Assembly (NCBI GenBank): GCA_020284085.1
Contig: JACEVL010000799.1
Location: 975,001 to 1,039,000 of the forward strand
Direction: 5' to 3'
Source of the DNA: Aporrectodea caliginosa
Lineage: Eukaryota; Annelida; Clitellata; Crassiclitellata; Lumbricidae
DNA: 64,000 nt
Program-made: the position numbers and the translations under genes
The notes under the pieces: model-generated
The model's input: only the letters and a program-made list of their open reading frames with translations
Databases searched by the model: none
Told to the model about the DNA's origin: nothing
Shown: one piece after another, positions 21,113 through 30,058 of the stretch
How positions within the stretch are numbered: the first letter of the stretch is position 1
Layout of the letters: each line of letters begins with the position of its first letter

Positions 21113-21154
21113 AAAAGTGCGCTTAGCACCTTTGTGCTTCCAGCCATCGATATA
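21113..21154 (-). repeat. Right terminal inverted repeat (42 bp)
   Basis: Exact reverse complement of 16634-16675. It lies about 320 bp upstream of the transposase start codon, so it may overlap the promoter. A diverged partial copy of the same motif lies just inside, near 21049-21080. Confidence 0.92.
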
Positions 21155-21787
21155 ATGCACTTCATTGAAGTTCATTCTTATTTGTCTACATAAAAATGAG
21201 TCTATGCATGGACTTCTGTATAATAGCTAGCAATTATTAAGACGTCTATGGTCCATGGTCCATAATATATGACGTCAAATTAGAGAAATCTGCAAGAATG
21301 GGTCTATTACGTCTATGAAAATGACGTCATAATGCTTAGACACGGAAACAGGAGATTAGACACAGACATGCAAACAATGGAAAAGAGTCCCTCTAACTAT
21401 GTCTTCGTCTGGCTGTTTGTGTTTCTGTTTTTCTCTCGGTGGTCAACTCGTCTCTCTAGTCTGTCCGTCGGCCATTCGGTCTGTTGCTATGGTTTCGACT
21501 GCAGGCTATGTTTGTCTCTCTGTCATCTTCAAAATTTAACCTTGATAAGGCGATTTGATACTGTTATGTAAAACGGTCCTGAATGGTTGGCTATACTTTC
21601 AAAAAGCGCTATACAAATATTTAACAAGCCAAAATCATGAACAACAGATGCAGTAAAAGAAGGGAATGCACGCCATAAAATTTTCTTACTTTTATGCAAT
21701 ACTTATTTTTCTCACTAACTTTCATACTTAGTTCTTAGGCTACTTGCATCAGTATAATTTCATGTTTTACCATACTTCCTTACTTAA
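21155..21787. other. Transposon flank and LINE-like tail; no gene seen
   Basis: Contains CRE-type octamers TGACGTCA at 21270 and 21322. 'aaaaagcgctatacaaatattta' near 21600 is the 3' end of an L2-like element whose coding part is not readable. Confidence 0.5.
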
Positions 21788-22021
21788 TTACCGATTGTTT
21801 TCGGTCGTTGAAATGACGATGAACAAATGTTTGTCATACGTTACGAGTAATTTCTTTTTCACTTCGAGGATCGGCTGCCGCTCAGTTCGGAACTGTTCCT
21901 CGTCATCTTCTGCAACATCTGCGTCTTGTTTTGTAGCATTTTCATCGTCCCCCCCGTCTTTTAGATATCTTTCTTCTTCTCCTGTATCGCCTTCTTCGAC
22001 GTCTGCTCCCTCCGACAGAAA
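21788..22021 (-). CDS. Possible terminal exon, acidic (no ATG)
   Basis: After the acceptor-like TTCCATTAG, a 77-codon frame is open to a TAA and begins FLSEGADVEEGDTGEEERY; it continues with ATKQDADVAEDDEEQF and ends in FIVISTTENNR. It is acidic with no matching family. The overlapping plus-strand Ser-rich frame is probably its shadow. It could be the last exon of a minus-strand host gene, or chance in a purine-rich stretch. Confidence 0.28.
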   Translation of the reverse strand, partial: FLSEGADVEEGDTGEEERYLKDGGDDENATKQDADVAEDDEEQFRTERQPILEVKKKLLVTYDKHLFIVISTTENNR

Positions 22022-22479
22022 CTAATGGAATGTGGCCGAAACATTATAGAACAAAGGAAAATTACGTCATTTTGCGATGACGTCAATAAGAGAAAATAAG
22101 CTGAGACAGAGAGGGGTGTTATTATATAGAAATATTTCTATATGTCGAGTATTTAATAAACGTATTTAAATAACCGTGCTGCTTATGCAGTATTTCATAC
22201 TACACGACAGGCACGTAGCGAGACTTCAAATTCAAGAGGAGCTAACTTCACAGACCACTGGCAAAATCCTAGTCATTGAAGCCATTAGTCAATCGAAGTT
22301 CCAGTAGCCTATATAAAAAAGCAAGAGGAGGCACCAGGCCTCCTCGTGCCTCAATGTAGCTACGCCTATGGTCCCACAACCAACCCGGTATACCGTGTCA
22401 CATTGTCCAGTGAACGAAAATAATGCTTAGGGAAAAAGTATTTTGATGTGTGCAGTGGCGGCGCCAGGATTTCAGGTAT

Positions 22480-22690
22480 GGGGGGGCACAGCCCTTCCCT
22501 TTCTCCCCTCCCATTTTCTCCATCCCTTTCCTTCCTCAGGCTTCCTGTACCTTCGTCCTCTCACCCTCTTTCATACCACTCCCTTCTCTCTCCCTCTCCT
22601 CTCTCTCTTCCTTTTCCTTCCCTCCACCCCTTCCAAGTCCCTTCCTTTCCGCCTACAAGCCCCCACCCCTACCGCGAAGCGGCACCCCTT
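22480..22690. repeat. Pyrimidine-rich low-complexity stretch
   Basis: A long run of C/T (ttccctttctcccctccc and similar) just inside the left hAT end. Open frames here are compositional artefacts. Confidence 0.8.
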
Positions 22691-22729
22691 TGAAGCTGGG
22701 AAAAATTTTCAGGTTCCAGATGCGTGTAA

Positions 22730-23920
22730 GGCAGACTTGGATTGTCTCAAGACACTGTCTCAGTCTCGAGACGTCTCGAGATAGGTTTTTTGATGTATCG
22801 GTCTCGGACCCCACTGTCTCGGTCTCGAGGTAATTTCTTGACTTTTTGAAAACTGTCTCGAAGTGAAAGCCTTGTTCTCTTGTAGAAGCGATCTCCATAG
22901 TTCTCGCGCAAACAGTCTTTAATTCTGAACTTCTGACAAATTCGCGTTATAAAATTGTTCTGTGCGGAACGGATGACATTTAATCTGATGTGCTAAACGT
23001 ACCGTAAGTTTAGACAAGCAATGTTGTCGGTATTAAACATAGGCTATATTGAAAAGAGCAGTTTTAAGTTTGTACTTTATTACTTTATTCAATTTTCTAA
23101 TTTCTATCACTGCACACATCTTAAAATGTCTCATAAAAAACCTGAAATGGTGAAATTTGCATTCACGCAATTTGAAATCAATTAGGCTAAAAACAAAATA
23201 AATGACATGCCGTTTGCATGTTTGCCGTTTGCAAAGCCAACATAGGCGAAACGCTTGGAACAACATCTAATTTCTCAAGTTCATTCATTCATTCATACCG
23301 AACATTTGTATAGCGCCCCTTCAAGGAAACTACTCAGAGGCGCTCCCGACTCCAGCACGGCCAAAAAGAACAGTTTTAAGGTGAGAAAAGAACGTGGGAG
23401 AGAAGGTTCTAGGGACAAGGCGAAGCTCCAGAGGAAGGCCATTCCAGGTCGAGGGGCCCCCACCGAGAAAGCACGATTCTGCATAGTGGAGGTTCGAGCA
23501 AAAGGGACAAGTAGGAGTCCCTGTTCAGATGAGCGGAGGGATCGAGAGCCCCGAGCACTAAGGTTCCATATATTAGCAACTAAAGTTGCTAATATATGGA
23601 ATGTTTTTGGCTTAAATTTTAGAATCATTCAGAAGATTTCAGAATGGCCGAAATATTTACAATTTCTTTATAATTTATACTATTCAGGTGATCCGTGATC
23701 GGCTGATTTTAGTGTCTTGCCCCTGGTATTAGACTTCAAAAGTTGATAGAAAAATTGTTTCTGGATTTGGGTCTAATGTGCATTTCACCGGTTTTGAACT
23801 GTCTTGAAACTGTCTCGGACCTTGTGTCTCATCTCGGTCTCGGGCCCCAATGTCTCGGTCTTGGTCTCGGACCCCACTGTCTCGGTCTCGAAGTTTGATG
23901 TCTCGTATACAAGTCTGCTT
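22730..23920. repeat. Inverted GTCTCGG-rich arms around a LINE insertion
   Basis: Left arm (22730-22870) and right arm (23800-23920) are rich in 'gtctcggtctcgg' words. They begin and end with the inverted pair gcagacttggattgtctc / gagacatacaagtctgc-like sequence, so they may be ends of a small TIR element. No clean target duplication was found. Confidence 0.45.
23272..23575 (-). pseudogene. L2-like LINE C-terminus with (GAAT)n tail
   Basis: The minus strand reads GSRSLRSSEQGLLLVPFART and NRAFSVGAPRP, then WNGLPLELRLV after a frame change, and HLKTVLFGRAGVGSASE. It is the same family as the plus-strand copy at 25555-27390, where the GSRSLRSSEQGLLL block is repeated. It ends in gaggggcgctatacaaatgt and a GAAT tail. 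Confidence 0.8.
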
Positions 23921-23987
23921 GTAGGTACGTGTTAGCACACAATCGGTGAAAAAACGGTATTTGCATGTTTTGCACCTGCTGTAGTAG

Positions 23988-24398
23988 CTAGCATACCATA
24001 CTAGTAAGTTTACTAGTCGTAGTCAGTTTTGAGCAACTGCGTTCACGTTCAAGCGTTACCTGCTGTTGGTCATAGAGCAGAGAGAGTCTTCTGTCAGCCT
24101 CGCTGAATTTGTCAATTACCTTTTCCAAGTGCACAGCTGATACTGTAGCGACCGTGCCGCCCTCTAGCGGTCGATCGTGATGTTGTGGAAATTGGTAATC
24201 AGGTAAGTTATTTTGGGAAAGGATTCGAACCGGGATCCGAGAGAAAGAGGAAATATGGGGTGCCTCTATTTCCTTATCCGGTTTAGGCACTAGCAATTGT
24301 TGCAACCGGGCACTTCGTCTAAGGCCTCCATCTAGCGGTGCTACCGAGTGGTGAGTAGCGGCGCTCTCATTACATACCAGGGAATCAACATCGGACAT
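23988..24398 (-). CDS. Unrecognised ORF, 136 residues
   Basis: The frame contains LRRSARLQQLLVPKP and DKFSEADRRLSLLYDQQQV. Upstream the same frame is open without ATG to about 24530 (HIEINDDQVTFTID...). An overlapping frame begins with ATG at 24622 (MAQDESSLPSGRVSDELLQS). The pair may be a frameshifted gag-like or other element ORF: RRSARLQ-type motifs occur in retroelement proteins. It lies inside the hAT element. Function unknown. Confidence 0.35.
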   Translation of the reverse strand: MSDVDSLVCNESAATHHSVAPLDGGLRRSARLQQLLVPKPDKEIEAPHISSFSRIPVRILSQNNLPDYQFPQHHDRPLEGGTVATVSAVHLEKVIDKFSEADRRLSLLYDQQQVTLERERSCSKLTTTSKLTSMVC

Positions 24399-24789
24399 AT
24401 TGTACGCGGATTCTGCTGTCTGCAGACCAATGCATAGCGATGCATCCGGGTTCTTATCCTCCGCAACATCATAATCAGTGTGACCTCTAGTGTCTATAGT
24501 AAATGTAACTTGGTCATCATTAATTTCAATATGGCCGTTTGTTCTTCTTGGCGTCTAACTAGGCTTTGCAAAAGTTCATCACTTACTCTACCACTAGGCA
24601 AAGAAGATTCATCTTGCGCCATTTAAATGTATTTAATGATGAATAAGATCAATAGCACAGTCAGTTCACAATTATAGACCGCGCCCTCTATCGGCGTAAA
24701 CTATCTATTGTTCAGTGTCCGATCAAACAACAATATATATCGTCGTCAACAATAACATATCCAAATTATTAATCAGTATTATTAATTAC

Positions 24790-24855
24790 ATAGACAATCA
24801 TTAGGATTCGAACTAGAGTACAAGTATCTTATACGTCTGACCTCTATACCACAGA
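24790..24855 (-). repeat. tRNA-like sequence (A and B box)
   Basis: The minus strand reads tctgtggtatagaggtcaga (A-box-like) and about 25 bases later agttcgaatcc (B-box). The folding into a full cloverleaf is poor, so this is a tRNA relic or SINE head rather than a functional tRNA. A second B-box-like 'ggttcgaatcc' lies on the same strand near 24217. Confidence 0.4.
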
Positions 24856-25429
24856 AACCTTGAAGACTTTTCCTTCTTCTGTGCCAACAACAGCGCTCAC
24901 CGGAAGAAAGACTTGTTCAACACCACAGCTTGCAACCTTCGGCGTCGAACCCTCGACCGAAACCAAAGAACAGTTGCTCTCCTTGTGTGTCGCTCCGATC
25001 TTCCCGCGGCTATTGTTCCTCAGGCGCGCCAAAGCCGTTTCGCGCCAAAACCGTTTCGCGCCAAAACTATCGTAGCTCAGCTCTTAGCACTGGCGAAGGT
25101 CCTTCTCTGACCACGGCCTAACGCCAACTGAACTCTGTACTGCATACAGCGCTCCGCCTTATATAGCCGTGGTTTCCCGCCAATCGCTGCGACGGTTCGC
25201 GGGCTTGTTTGCATGCAGAATTAAGGCGCGTAAGCGGTCCACGAAAATCGATCAATAATTCCCGCCCTTTCTTAACATATCAACAGGAGCATGAAAGGCG
25301 CCAACCAGGCAGGAATACCAGCAGGGGAAAAGGCGCCAACCCGTGCCGAGGTTCGGCACAATACGTCCGACAACTTCCTATCAATCGCTGGAATGGAAGT
25401 GTTGCGCAATCTATCGTGTGACATCGTGG

Positions 25430-25555
25430 ATCGAAGCTATGATTTGATAGTTTCATGACAGAAAATGATCGCTCGCTTTCGGCGCTTGTGACTGGGACAG
25501 TGATAGCTATCTGAAGCATGCGCCAAATCTCTTCAAAACCTGCCCTAAGCTTTAA
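25430..25555 (-). pseudogene. hAT transposase C-terminal (hATC) fragment
   Basis: The minus strand reads IWRMLQIAITVPVTSAESER followed by SFSVMKL. 'P.TSA..ERSFS..K.' is the hallmark of the hAT dimerisation domain. The frame is cut at 25555 by the LINE. No N-terminal part was found on the other side. Confidence 0.75.
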
Positions 25556-25960
25556 GGGCACTTTTTGACGTTGGCGCGGCTCTTGACATTATATGGACCA
25601 TGAGATACTTCTTGAATGGTTGCAAATATCTTTTGTCCTGTCTGGTGCCTTCATTTGCTGGTTGAGATCGGTCCTCAGGAGCGCTCCTTCTGTGTGGTTC
25701 ATGGGTCAACTAGATCCACATGCGTCACCACCCCCTACGGGCTACCTCGGGATTCCGTCTTAGGCCATCCTCTACACTTTCCGACCTTGCGTCGCTTCTT
25801 GCTTCCTATGCTGCACTGGCCCAGCTATTTGCAGACGATGTCCAGGCTTACTTGCATTGCTCTGCCTCTGATGCTATTACGACCACTCGGCTTATGAGCT
25901 CGATCGTGGGAGCCATCGAGGCCAGGATATCATCTAACCGGCTGCGGCTTAACTACACAG

Positions 25961-26233
25961 TGGGGCGCGGTGGTGTAGGATTATGTTCGGTGCCTTGCAG
26001 CCACAGGGTTGCGAATTCGAATCCACTTCATTGACCTCAAGCCGCCGCGTAGGGACCCTGGGCAAGTCCTTCACTCGCAATTGCTCATGCGCTTCGGCGT
26101 GAAACTCCGATTCACCACCCTGTAGTCGGAAGCGCCTCTGAGTAGAAATCTTGAAGGGGCGCTATAACAAGTGCTCATACATACATACATACATACATAC
26201 ATACATACATACATACATACATACATACATACA
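25961..26233 (+). mobile_element. SINE copy 1 (tRNA head, CORE-like middle, L2-like tail)
   Basis: The 5' part has an A-box-like ggtggtgtaggattatg and a B-box gcgaattcgaatcc. The middle reads gaccctgggcaagtccttca, which resembles the core of MIR-type CORE-SINEs. The 3' part reads cgcctctgag...ttgaaggggcgctataacaa, the same ending as the LINE it lies in, followed by (CATA)n at 26176-26233. It interrupts the LINE reading frame between LRLNYT and EAEFIW. Confidence 0.8.
26176..26233. repeat. (CATA)n tail of the SINE
   Basis: About 14 CATA units at the 3' end of the SINE. Confidence 0.95.
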
Positions 26234-27016
26234 CTGAAGCCGAGTTCATCTGGTGGGGTGCCAGCCTGGCTAGGTTAGACATGGATGCCCTTGCTGCCTT
26301 CTCAGGCTTTCCCCATTTCACTTTCTCCTCTGTTGTGCGTGACCTTGGTGTCCACTTGGACCTCTACTTTCATCTCACTCTCCTTTACTCCCCACTATCA
26401 ACCTCCTTAGCCGTGACTGCTTCTACCAATTGCGCCAGCTCCGCACTGTCGCCCGCCCACTCACTGCTTCTGCCACCTACGCCCTTATCCATGCCTTCGT
26501 CACAACTAGACTTGACTACTATTGTTCACTCTACTTTGTACTCCCGGCTGGTCGACTGGGGTGCTTGGATCGGATCTTGCGTTCTGCTGCCCGCCTTATC
26601 GGCCGTTTGTTAAATTTGGCCATATCTCTAGTTACATGCGCGACGTTCTCCACTGGCTCCCCTCTGAGCAGCGGATTGCGTATATGATAGCTGCCCTAAT
26701 CTGGCGCTGCTTGTTAGGCCTCGCTCCTCCCTATCTTCGCGAGCTCTGCTTCCCTGTCCTCAGTGCTAAGGGCTCTCGATCCCTCCGCTCATCTGAACAG
26801 GGTCTCCTACTTATCCCTTTTGCCCGTACCTCCACTAGGCAGAGCCGCGCTTTCTCGGTGGTAGGCCCTCGACCTGGAATGGCCTCCCTCTGGAGCTTCG
26901 ACTTTTCCTCTGCAGGACCTTCTCTCCCATGTTCTTTTATAATCTTAAGACTGTTCCTTTTAGCCGTGCTGGAGTTGGGAACGCTTCGATCTAAGTAGTT
27001 TACTTGAAGGGGCGCT

Positions 27017-27348
27017 CAGTGGCGTAACGAGGGGGGGGGGGGGGCGCCGCCCCCGGGCGCAGGACAGGGGGCGCAAAATTAGGCTTAACAATTTTGTGTG
27101 AAAGCAAAATCAGGCAAGAATAGCTAAAAAGTAGAAAAAAGTAACTATTATGCATGAGTCTGGCAGGGGCGCGGGCGCAGGGGGGCGCAAAATGAGGCTT
27201 CTGAGAATTTAACCAATTTTTACATCATGTAAAAAGGCGAAAAGCAAAAAAAAAAAAAAAAAGGTCATCAGAATTTTTGGCGGAACTAAGAAAAAAATTT
27301 TCAGGAAATTCTTGCCCCCGGGCGCATGAACCCCTAGTTACGCCACTG
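27017..27348. mobile_element. 332-bp hAT-type MITE
   Basis: The ends are cagtggcgtaacgagg and, reverse complemented, cagtggcgtaactagg. Both flanks carry ggggcgct (27009-27016, 27349-27356), an exact 8-bp target duplication made from the LINE 3' tail. It has poly-G, cgcccccgggcgca and poly-A stretches but no coding. The same family lies at 28182. Confidence 0.9.
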
Positions 27349-27556
27349 GGGGCGCTATATAAATGTTCTGGTAAGAATGAATGAATGAATGAATTCAATC
27401 AGTTTCGGCACTTCTGCGACTGTTTTTGGCTTTTTGTCTTCGCCATATATGGCTAAAATCGTCAAGCCAGACTCGATTCAGATGCCAGATTCAAAAGGAA
27501 TTCGTTCGGTCAAAACAAAGTCGCTGAACGCGGACGGTATTTTCTGGTCGTATACG

Positions 27557-27784
27557 CTATGATTTGCTTGCAAGCAAATTAGTTGTTGTCACCTGTTCGG
27601 ATGATGTGAATGCAGATCCTTTCAGTTGTTTTGCAATCAGTGACTGTGATATCGGTTTTGACCGCTGCTCGCCGTCGCCTAGTTCACCGACTGGCTTCAC
27701 TGGCATAGGCCTACATGGTTTTGGCACAAAGAGCCTTGCTTCAAGTTCAGTGCAGACTGACTGAAATTCTGTTCGAGCTGTCAT
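27557..27784 (-). CDS. Unrecognised ORF, 75 residues
   Basis: The frame reads MTARTEFQSVCTELEARLFV and continues with GELGDGEQRSKPISQS. It lies where the N-terminal part of the hAT transposase would be expected, but has no BED finger. It may be a leftover of that gene or chance. Confidence 0.2.
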   Translation of the reverse strand: MTARTEFQSVCTELEARLFVPKPCRPMPVKPVGELGDGEQRSKPISQSLIAKQLKGSAFTSSEQVTTTNLLASKS

Positions 27785-28181
27785 AATTTACTGCATAGGC
27801 TACTGGTTTGGACTAGCGTCAACGCCGTTGGAATGTCGATTTTATTCATCGCTCCAAACGACTTAGGCCTACCGTAATTTCCGTAAAACTTAATAGCCTA
27901 AACGCCCGGGGCCTAGCCTATAGGCACATTAAAAATTAAAATAGCCTAAGCCCTGTGATGATAATCAAGTAGGCATAATATATTTGCCTCACTGCCTGAG
28001 ATAACTTAGTTGTCGATTTCGTTGCTGTTGGTCATTGTTTAGTTGGCAAATTATGAAGTAAGCATTGGCAGGGATTCCCCGCTCTTTGCTTGGGGGGGGG
28101 GCCTGAGCCGCATTTGGGATTGAGGGGTGGGACTAAGCACCCCCTTGCTAGACTCTGGCGCCGCCACTGGATGTGTGCTCA

Positions 28182-28337
28182 GTGGCGTAACGAAGGGGGT
28201 AGACTCGGTAGAGAGGGCAGCCGCCCCCGGGGGCAGCACCAGAGGGGCGCAAAATTTAAAAGTCAAAAAGAAAATTAAAAGTGGGTGCAGTCATCAACCC
28301 TTGCCCCTGGGCGCTGAAACTTTTCGTAACGCCACTG
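28182..28337. mobile_element. 156-bp hAT-type MITE (same family as 27017)
   Basis: The ends are cagtggcgtaacgaag and, reverse complemented, cagtggcgttacgaaa. The interior gccgcccccggg and ggggcgcaaaattt match the copy at 27017. The left flank tgtgtgct is nearly repeated 3 bases beyond the right end (agtgtgct), so the target duplication is probable but imperfect. It sits 4 bp past the right target duplication of the large hAT. Confidence 0.75.
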
Positions 28338-28617
28338 TACAGTGTGCTTACTGCATATGCAAGCTTATCTACATCTCCATTTACTTTCAGTTTTTGTTGT
28401 TTTTCTGTGTCTCGTTATCTGAATATCGCAGTAGGCCCTATCGGTTCGGTATCGGCTAAATCGAACAAACCACCACCAGGCTACCTACGAGCTGTAGGTG
28501 TTGTGGCATTTCACGGATGGCCGCCCATCCAACTATTACCTGTTTCGACTGCGTCTGCTAGCGTCCTATAAACAAAATCATAAACAAAAACAGACAGAGC
28601 CTAAACCAACCATTACG

Positions 28618-28735
28618 ATGACGAGCAGACGAGCTGCACTCCGCTCGGTCATCGCCTGCAGTCTTCTGCGTGGGTGCTGTGCTACTGCGCCGAGCTTGCT
28701 CCGGGTGAATTCCGTTCAGACGCACGAGAATTTTT
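28618..28735 (+). CDS. Possible first coding exon with mitochondrial-type leader
   Basis: From the ATG at 28618 the frame reads MTSRRAALRSVIACSLLRG, then CATAPSLLRVNSVQTHENF, and meets a donor-like GTAAGC at 28736. Arg/Ser/Ala-rich, acid-poor N-termini of this kind resemble mitochondrial targeting peptides. The local sequence is richer in CpG than its surroundings. No downstream exon was identified and the family is unknown, so this is a weak call. Confidence 0.3.
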
Positions 28736-28779
28736 GTAAGCAGAACGAGCATAGGCTAATAACAGTGAGCCTTTGTTGA

Positions 28780-29660
28780 CTAGGGCAGTTACGCTCGAAG
28801 CGCGGGTCTCCGCTTGCAAAAGTTCAATTTATTGCAACACTGTCTATCAAATTGCAAGAGTTTCTTTGAAAGTAGGCCTACATTATGTTTCGTATAGGCC
28901 TACTCCATTCATTTTTCTAAACATAATATAGGGTCCAGGCCAAGGGTCTAGGCCTGCGTTTCAGACTTTCAGTTAGTAGGCTATGTCATGCTTTCATGAT
29001 CATACAAGATTCCGTGTAATCGAACAATTTAATTCTGCCTCTGTAAAGCGACAGAATTCTGAGGCTCTGTGAAGAAATCTCTGTGCTAGTTTTCAGCGTG
29101 AACTAGGTCTTATGGATGTTGACGTCGATCCTATGCACGATTCTTAAACTCTGAGCGATCCACGACTACAACCTGTTTACGCTGTCTGCCAATTTCAACG
29201 ACCTGGCCAATTTAATGTAGAGGCGACGTTAATATTAATTCCGCGTAGACTCCGAGTGAGCTCTGAGCATTCGTGGAACATTCATTAATCGTTGGGTGTT
29301 GTGTGTGGTCGCCATCATTACATCGTCGTCTGCCAAAGAAAAAGAAGAGATTTTATAAATTCAGATGATGGTCGTCGTCTGCTAATGCGTTGCTTCCGAC
29401 AACAATAATAGCGGAGACAGTTTTGTGTTTTTGAGGAGAATTGAAGTTTTAAGAAGTTAAAGGTGTTTTTGTGAAACGGGAAAGTTGATCTACGTCTGCT
29501 GAGAAAGAGAACAGATTACACAGACTACACACAGGCGCACGTGGATGTGACAATGGTTGCAGAAAAATGAGAGAACGATGTCATTGACTTGCCTGTACTG
29601 CCTTCCCATCAGACAATTAAAACTGCCCTTCAGACTGACGTATTGATCGAATATCGGGGT
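28780..29660. other. No supported gene
   Basis: Moderately GC-balanced sequence with several gtcgtcgtctgc words (29320-29370) that could be untranslated leader. No frame longer than about 60 codons has motif support. Confidence 0.4.
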
Positions 29661-29663
29661 AAG

Positions 29664-29815
29664 ATCATCTTCAATTAATATTTTTAAATCTAAACTTAAA
29701 ACTTATCTCTTCTCTAAGTACTATGATTAGCAAGTACATTGTAACACGGTCTTTGAGTAAGACTCTGTTTTATTAATGCACGTTATAAATACAAGTTGTA
29801 TTGTACAGCAATACT
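29664..29815 (+). pseudogene. CR1/L2 LINE 3' fragment
   Basis: The plus strand reads SSINIFKSKLKTYLFSKYYD then a stop, followed by 'acgttataaatacaagttgta'. 'FK..LKTYLF' is the usual last motif of CR1/L2 ORF2. Confidence 0.6.
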
Positions 29816-29877
29816 TATTGGACTGTCACTGAATAAAATTTCTTCAGCATATACTTAATATATAGGCTACTTATAGG

Positions 29878-30029
29878 CAGGGGCGGAGCCAGGGGCTGGG
29901 GGCTAAGCCTCAACTGCGTTGCTCAGCTCCCAAAAAGTGGGAAATCACTGCAAATCACAAGGAAGAGGGGACAAAAGGGAAGGTTTTGGAGCTTTAGCCC
30001 CCAAACCTGAAATCCTGGCGCCGGCACTG
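29878..30029. mobile_element. 152-bp hAT-type MITE
   Basis: The left end is caggggcggagccagg and the right end, reverse complemented, cagtgccggcgccagg. The flanks cttatagg (29870-29877, 30030-30037) are an exact 8-bp target duplication. The inner right sequence (atttcaggtttgggggc) also follows the left end of the large hAT at 22453, so the two are related. Confidence 0.88.
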
Positions 30030-30058
30030 CTTATAGGCCCTATTTATTATTTTTATTA

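Larger units (their letters stand above)
16634..21154 (-). mobile_element. 4.5-kb DNA transposon with 42-bp TIRs and DUF7869-type protein
   Basis: Bases 16634-16675 and 21113-21154 are perfect inverted repeats; the unique part starts cgatggctggaagcac. Each TIR contains the small palindrome gcac-aaag-gtgc. The flanks are consistent with a 2-bp TA or 4-bp TATA/ATAT target duplication; the exact boundary is ambiguous because the ends are palindromic. A degenerate internal copy of the TIR lies near 21049-21080. Inside is a single minus-strand gene of three exons (20791-17368) with compatible splice phases and no premature stop. The intact frame and perfect TIRs suggest a young, possibly autonomous copy. 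The superfamily assignment is open. Confidence 0.88.
25555..27390 (+). mobile_element. L2-like LINE, 5'-truncated, with nested SINE and MITE
   Basis: The element starts inside the reverse transcriptase (DVGAALDI, then DHEILLEWLQIS) and contains the catalytic-type block LAQLFADDVQAYLHC, then RLMSSIVGAIEARISSNRLR. After the SINE it continues KAEFIWWGASLARL, LRTVARPL...TRLDYY, DVLHWLPSEQRI and GSRSLRSSEQGLLLIPFART, then SRAFSVV. Several frameshifts make it inactive. The 3' end ttgaaggggcgct/atataaatgttc is split by a MITE at 27017 and ends in GAATGAAT. Confidence 0.85.
22453..28169 (-). mobile_element. Large decayed hAT element holding nested insertions
   Basis: The ends are cagtggcggcgccag (22453) and its reverse complement ending at 28169. 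Both sides carry the identical 8-mer gatgtgtg (22445-22452, 28170-28177), the target-duplication length of hAT elements. A minus-strand hAT C-terminal motif lies inside (25430-25555), in the expected orientation. An L2-like LINE splits it, and a SINE and a MITE are nested in that LINE. Because this TIR is common, pairing of these two ends is likely but not certain. Confidence 0.65.

Noticed and set aside
22443..22833. Three overlapping Ser/Pro/Phe-rich frames
   Set aside because: Caused by a pyrimidine-rich tract inside the hAT left end.
25209..25421. Plus-strand 70-codon frame
   Set aside because: Antisense of the hAT C-terminal fragment on the minus strand, which carries the real motif.
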